Assembly (NCBI RefSeq): GCF_012641475.1
Contig: NZ_JABAIL010000002.1
Location: forward strand, 383,449 to 447,448
Reading direction: 5' to 3'
From: Flammeovirga agarivorans
GTDB lineage: Bacteria > Bacteroidota > Bacteroidia > Cytophagales > Flammeovirgaceae
DNA length: 64,000 nucleotides
In this document: positions 61,757-64,000 of the stretch, in pieces
How the letters are laid out: each line of letters starts with the position of its first letter
Numbering within the stretch: position 1 is the first letter of the stretch
Notes under the pieces: generated by a model
Seen by the model: only the letters and a program-made list of their open reading frames with translations
What the model was told of the DNA's origin: nothing
Database searches by the model: none
Position numbers and translations under genes: made by a program

Positions 61757-63373
61757 ATGTCGAAATTTCTTTCTATTATTATCTTACTATCTTTCTGTTT
61801 ACCATCTTTTGCTCAGACACAATTTGAGCCATTAGTCTCTTCTTATAATTCTGTAAAAGACTGGCAAAACAAAGACAATTGGAAGGCTATCACTAAAACG
61901 GCGTCTACTTTAGGCTACCCTTCTCAAAGAGATATCATTACAATTCCAACGAGTTCTAATCTTAATACATTTTATATCAACTTTGACTTGGATAAAATCA
62001 GTACTCAAATGTCATTTAATTACCGGAAGGCATTGAAATTTGATTTAGGGCACAATGGGAGAGCTACATTTATCTTTTATCAACAAACACCTTCAGGAAT
62101 TACTTTTAATGTAAGTGGAGCTTTAAATGTAGTAGGTGATTTAACTTTATCCGGTAGTCAAACTACTATGCTTGTAGATGGACAGGTAGCTACATCAGGT
62201 AATTTAAATTTCACTAGTTCTGCTTTTAAACTCACTATCGGTGAAAATGGCCATGTATTAGTCAACAAAAGTTTTAATGCTACTAATGGCGGCACATCAA
62301 CTATTCATAACTATGGCAATTTCCATATTTTGGGCAATTTCAATAGTTCTCAAGGCGACAGCTATTACGTTTATAAAAATGCTACTTTAAATATAGATGG
62401 AGCATTAATTACCACTGGAGGTGGAGGGTCTGATTATTACATTTATGGAGACCTCTCTGTAGAAGAAGATTATACAAGAATTGGAGGTGATGAAATGACC
62501 ATCTATGAAGATGGATTTGTCAGAATTAATGGTAATGTTTTTTCTCAAAATGGCGGCGGTGGTGTATTTTTCATCTCAGGTGATTTATATGTTCAACAAT
62601 CCATGACACTTAGAGGAGGTGAAAAAATCACTATAGATGATAATGGCCTTTTTGAACTTAGAGGAGATTTATATCTTTCTTGTAGTAATGCTTTGACAGT
62701 ACATTATAAGGGACAATTTATCTTTCCAGATGAAAGTCAGTGTATTATCCTTGATGACCAATGCTATGAATCATCATCAAATCTAAAGCTTTGCGAAAGA
62801 ATCGAAGCAGCAGATTTACCCATTGAGCTTTCTTATTTCTATGGAACGCAAGAAGAAGATGGTAACCTGTTACAATGGCAAACCTTAACAGAAATCAATT
62901 GTAGCCATTATAACATCGAATATTCTGACGACAACAGAAATTGGACCTTTATAGGTAGGGTTCAAGGCCAAGGAAACGTTAATACCACTACAAATTATTC
63001 TTATTTAGACAGTACTGCTGCAGGAGACTACTATCGACTTGTTCAATTCGATTTTGATGGAAAAAGTACAGTTTATGGACCCGTAATTTTCAATGATCCT
63101 AATGAGCAACTTAATGTCAGTTTATATCCAAATATTGTTTCCGCAGGGTCAACTATTACAATTGTTGTCGATGGATCAACAGCCAATGATGCTGTAATTG
63201 CTACGTTAATTAGTAGTAATGGCCAAGTGATCAAAGAAAAAGTCCTTTCTGTTAATATTGAAGGAGGTTACGTTACCAGCTTTAAAATCCCTGAAATTAA
63301 ATCAAAAGGACTTTCTTTTATCAAAGTATTTAACTCAAAAAATAATATCTTTTTTAAAGTATTGATTCAATAA
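61757..63373 (+). CDS. T9SS cargo protein with beta-helix-like repeats
   Basis: A 538-residue secreted protein with a signal peptide (cleavage near SFAQT). Residues about 90-330 consist of short Gly/Asn-rich repeats (SGALNVVGDLTLSGSQ, INGNVFSQNGGGG, LRGGEKITIDDNG), suggesting a right-handed beta helix. A shared module begins LPIELSYFYG (about 353) and the type A sorting domain begins near YPNIVSAGS (about 455). No enzymatic motif is seen. Related by its module to the proteins at 32237 and 42877. It is convergent with the Dabb gene (4 nt between stops). Confidence 0.83.
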   Translation: MSKFLSIIILLSFCLPSFAQTQFEPLVSSYNSVKDWQNKDNWKAITKTASTLGYPSQRDIITIPTSSNLNTFYINFDLDKISTQMSFNYRKALKFDLGHNGRATFIFYQQTPSGITFNVSGALNVVGDLTLSGSQTTMLVDGQVATSGNLNFTSSAFKLTIGENGHVLVNKSFNATNGGTSTIHNYGNFHILGNFNSSQGDSYYVYKNATLNIDGALITTGGGGSDYYIYGDLSVEEDYTRIGGDEMTIYEDGFVRINGNVFSQNGGGGVFFISGDLYVQQSMTLRGGEKITIDDNGLFELRGDLYLSCSNALTVHYKGQFIFPDESQCIILDDQCYESSSNLKLCERIEAADLPIELSYFYGTQEEDGNLLQWQTLTEINCSHYNIEYSDDNRNWTFIGRVQGQGNVNTTTNYSYLDSTAAGDYYRLVQFDFDGKSTVYGPVIFNDPNEQLNVSLYPNIVSAGSTITIVVDGSTANDAVIATLISSNGQVIKEKVLSVNIEGGYVTSFKIPEIKSKGLSFIKVFNSKNNIFFKVLIQ

Positions 63374-63377
63374 TAGG

Positions 63378-63683
63378 TTAGCTTTCAAAGTCCACTATCT
63401 CTTCTGCGGACATTACACTCTGTATGAAAGTAACAACTTCATCATGTTCTTTATAAGTGATATATTTTAAGAAGTCTTCTTTTGATTGAAATGTAATATA
63501 CATCCCGACATCAAAGAATGATGCTCCATAATCCCCAATGTTAATTCCCACATCTAAGTCTTCGATTTCAGGGATAAACTGTTTTAACCCTTCAACTTTT
63601 TCTTTCACTAAACCAGCATTAACAGATTTAGAATTTCCTTGAGCTTCTTCTTGAAGCTTCCACAAAACAATGTGCTTATACAT
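63378..63683 (-). CDS. Dabb-family (stress-responsive A/B barrel) protein
   Basis: A 101-residue protein with the dimeric alpha-beta barrel pattern: an initial VLWKLQEEAQG, then VEGLKQFIPEIEDLDVGIN, and YITFQSKEDFLKYI with the family's D-F-x-x-Y motif, ending in a VxSxMxxEEIVDFE helix. This family is small and mostly uncharacterised; some members act on reactive substrates. It is alone on its strand and convergent with the T9SS gene. Function not assigned. Confidence 0.85.
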   Translation of the reverse strand: MYKHIVLWKLQEEAQGNSKSVNAGLVKEKVEGLKQFIPEIEDLDVGINIGDYGASFFDVGMYITFQSKEDFLKYITYKEHDEVVTFIQSVMSAEEIVDFES

Positions 63684-63959
63684 AAATTCAATTAGTTATT
63701 TGAACCAAATGTAAACGAGAAAACCATTGAATGCTTCTCCTATTCTTACTAATTACAGGCTTATTTTTACATCTTAAATAATAGAAGTAGTACACATCCA
63801 ACAATTAAATTAACTTTTTGATTATCAATAAACAGCAATACCTTCAGATCTTCTTTTTCTTAATAAATGTTGATATTTTCGAGACTGAATTGCTATTCAT
63901 CAATTTTCCTATTTACTTGCGAAAATTTTACACTTTAGCGTTTTAAAGAATTTAGTTGA

Positions 63960-64000
63960 ATGACAAAGTCAGTTTTTGGACATACGTTACCTCAAGATAA
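63960..64000 (+). CDS. Possible 5' end of a further gene, cut by the window edge
   Basis: An ATG at 63960 opens a frame that reads MTKSVFGHTLPQD and runs off the right edge, so only 13 codons are visible. No promoter match is seen upstream. I cannot name it and the frame may be fortuitous, although the spacing after the divergent Dabb gene makes a plus-strand start here reasonable. Confidence 0.4.
   Translation, partial: MTKSVFGHTLPQD

Noticed and set aside
1-64000. tRNA, rRNA or insertion-sequence genes
   Set aside because: Reading both strands I saw no cloverleaf-like CCA-ended sequence, ribosomal RNA segment or transposase; a tRNAscan or ISfinder run would be needed to exclude them fully.

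Overview
This window looks like chromosomal DNA of a marine member of the Bacteroidota, most likely a Cytophagales bacterium close to Flammeovirga. That placement is inferred from protein families and motifs seen by eye; no database search was run. The DNA is AT-rich. Shine-Dalgarno sites are scarce, and several genes have the Bacteroidota-type promoter (TTG, about 20 nt, TAnnTTTG). Five proteins carry type IX secretion system (T9SS) C-terminal sorting domains, and a PorD-like (DUF4835) T9SS gene is present. A fused MurF-alanine racemase, an Rpb6-type omega subunit and a Tgt without zinc cysteines also fit this phylum. I see no rRNA, tRNA, insertion sequence, prophage or CRISPR array.

Layout. 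1-3.7 kb: the 5' end of cinA, then anmK, a rhomboid protease and a SulP anion transporter. 3.77-3.93 kb: an intergenic cluster of four TTATCAACA nonamers plus one TTATTCACA, which resembles a DnaA-box cluster and could be oriC or another DnaA-binding locus. 4-8.1 kb: a PPP-like phosphatase with an altered active-site motif, a diacylglycerol-kinase-family lipid kinase, and a compact five-gene cassette whose products mostly carry paired cysteines (two thioredoxin-like proteins, an UPF0718-type permease, a MerT-like membrane protein and a MerP-like lipoprotein). 8.1-15.1 kb: an MBL-fold hydrolase, surface proteins, an acyl-CoA carboxylase beta subunit and an aminopeptidase P. 15.1-18.1 kb: a three-gene minus-strand operon (YkvA-like, unknown, M14 peptidase). 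18.2-22.4 kb: two alpha/beta hydrolases, a thioesterase, a phasin-like protein and fructose-1,6-bisphosphatase. 22.7-27.4 kb: an MFS transporter, a radical SAM protein, a CbpA-type J-protein, a 35-residue membrane peptide with its own promoter and terminator, and a bestrophin channel.

27.4-36.4 kb holds two large divergent T9SS cargo proteins, a 39-residue peptide and a secreted sulfatase. 36.6-38.6 kb is a self-contained GntR(YtrA-type)-ABC exporter operon with a likely operator. 38.8-42.9 kb is rpoZ-coaBC-porD followed by a UbiA-like membrane protein and a methyltransferase, both coupled by overlapping codons. 42.9-53.9 kb is almost all minus strand: a T9SS cargo protein, hemF, tamB, a beta-propeller phytase, 5-formyl-THF cyclo-ligase and a MATE exporter. 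54-64 kb has murF-alr, envelope proteins, a biotin carrier protein, tgt, two more T9SS cargo proteins and a Dabb-domain protein.

Most of the window is housekeeping and envelope biology of a polymer-degrading marine bacterium: secretion, cell-wall building and recycling, phosphate and sulfate-ester scavenging, and cofactor synthesis. The parts most worth follow-up are the DnaA-box cluster, the paired-cysteine cassette, the porD-coupled UbiA/methyltransferase pair and the two tiny membrane peptides.
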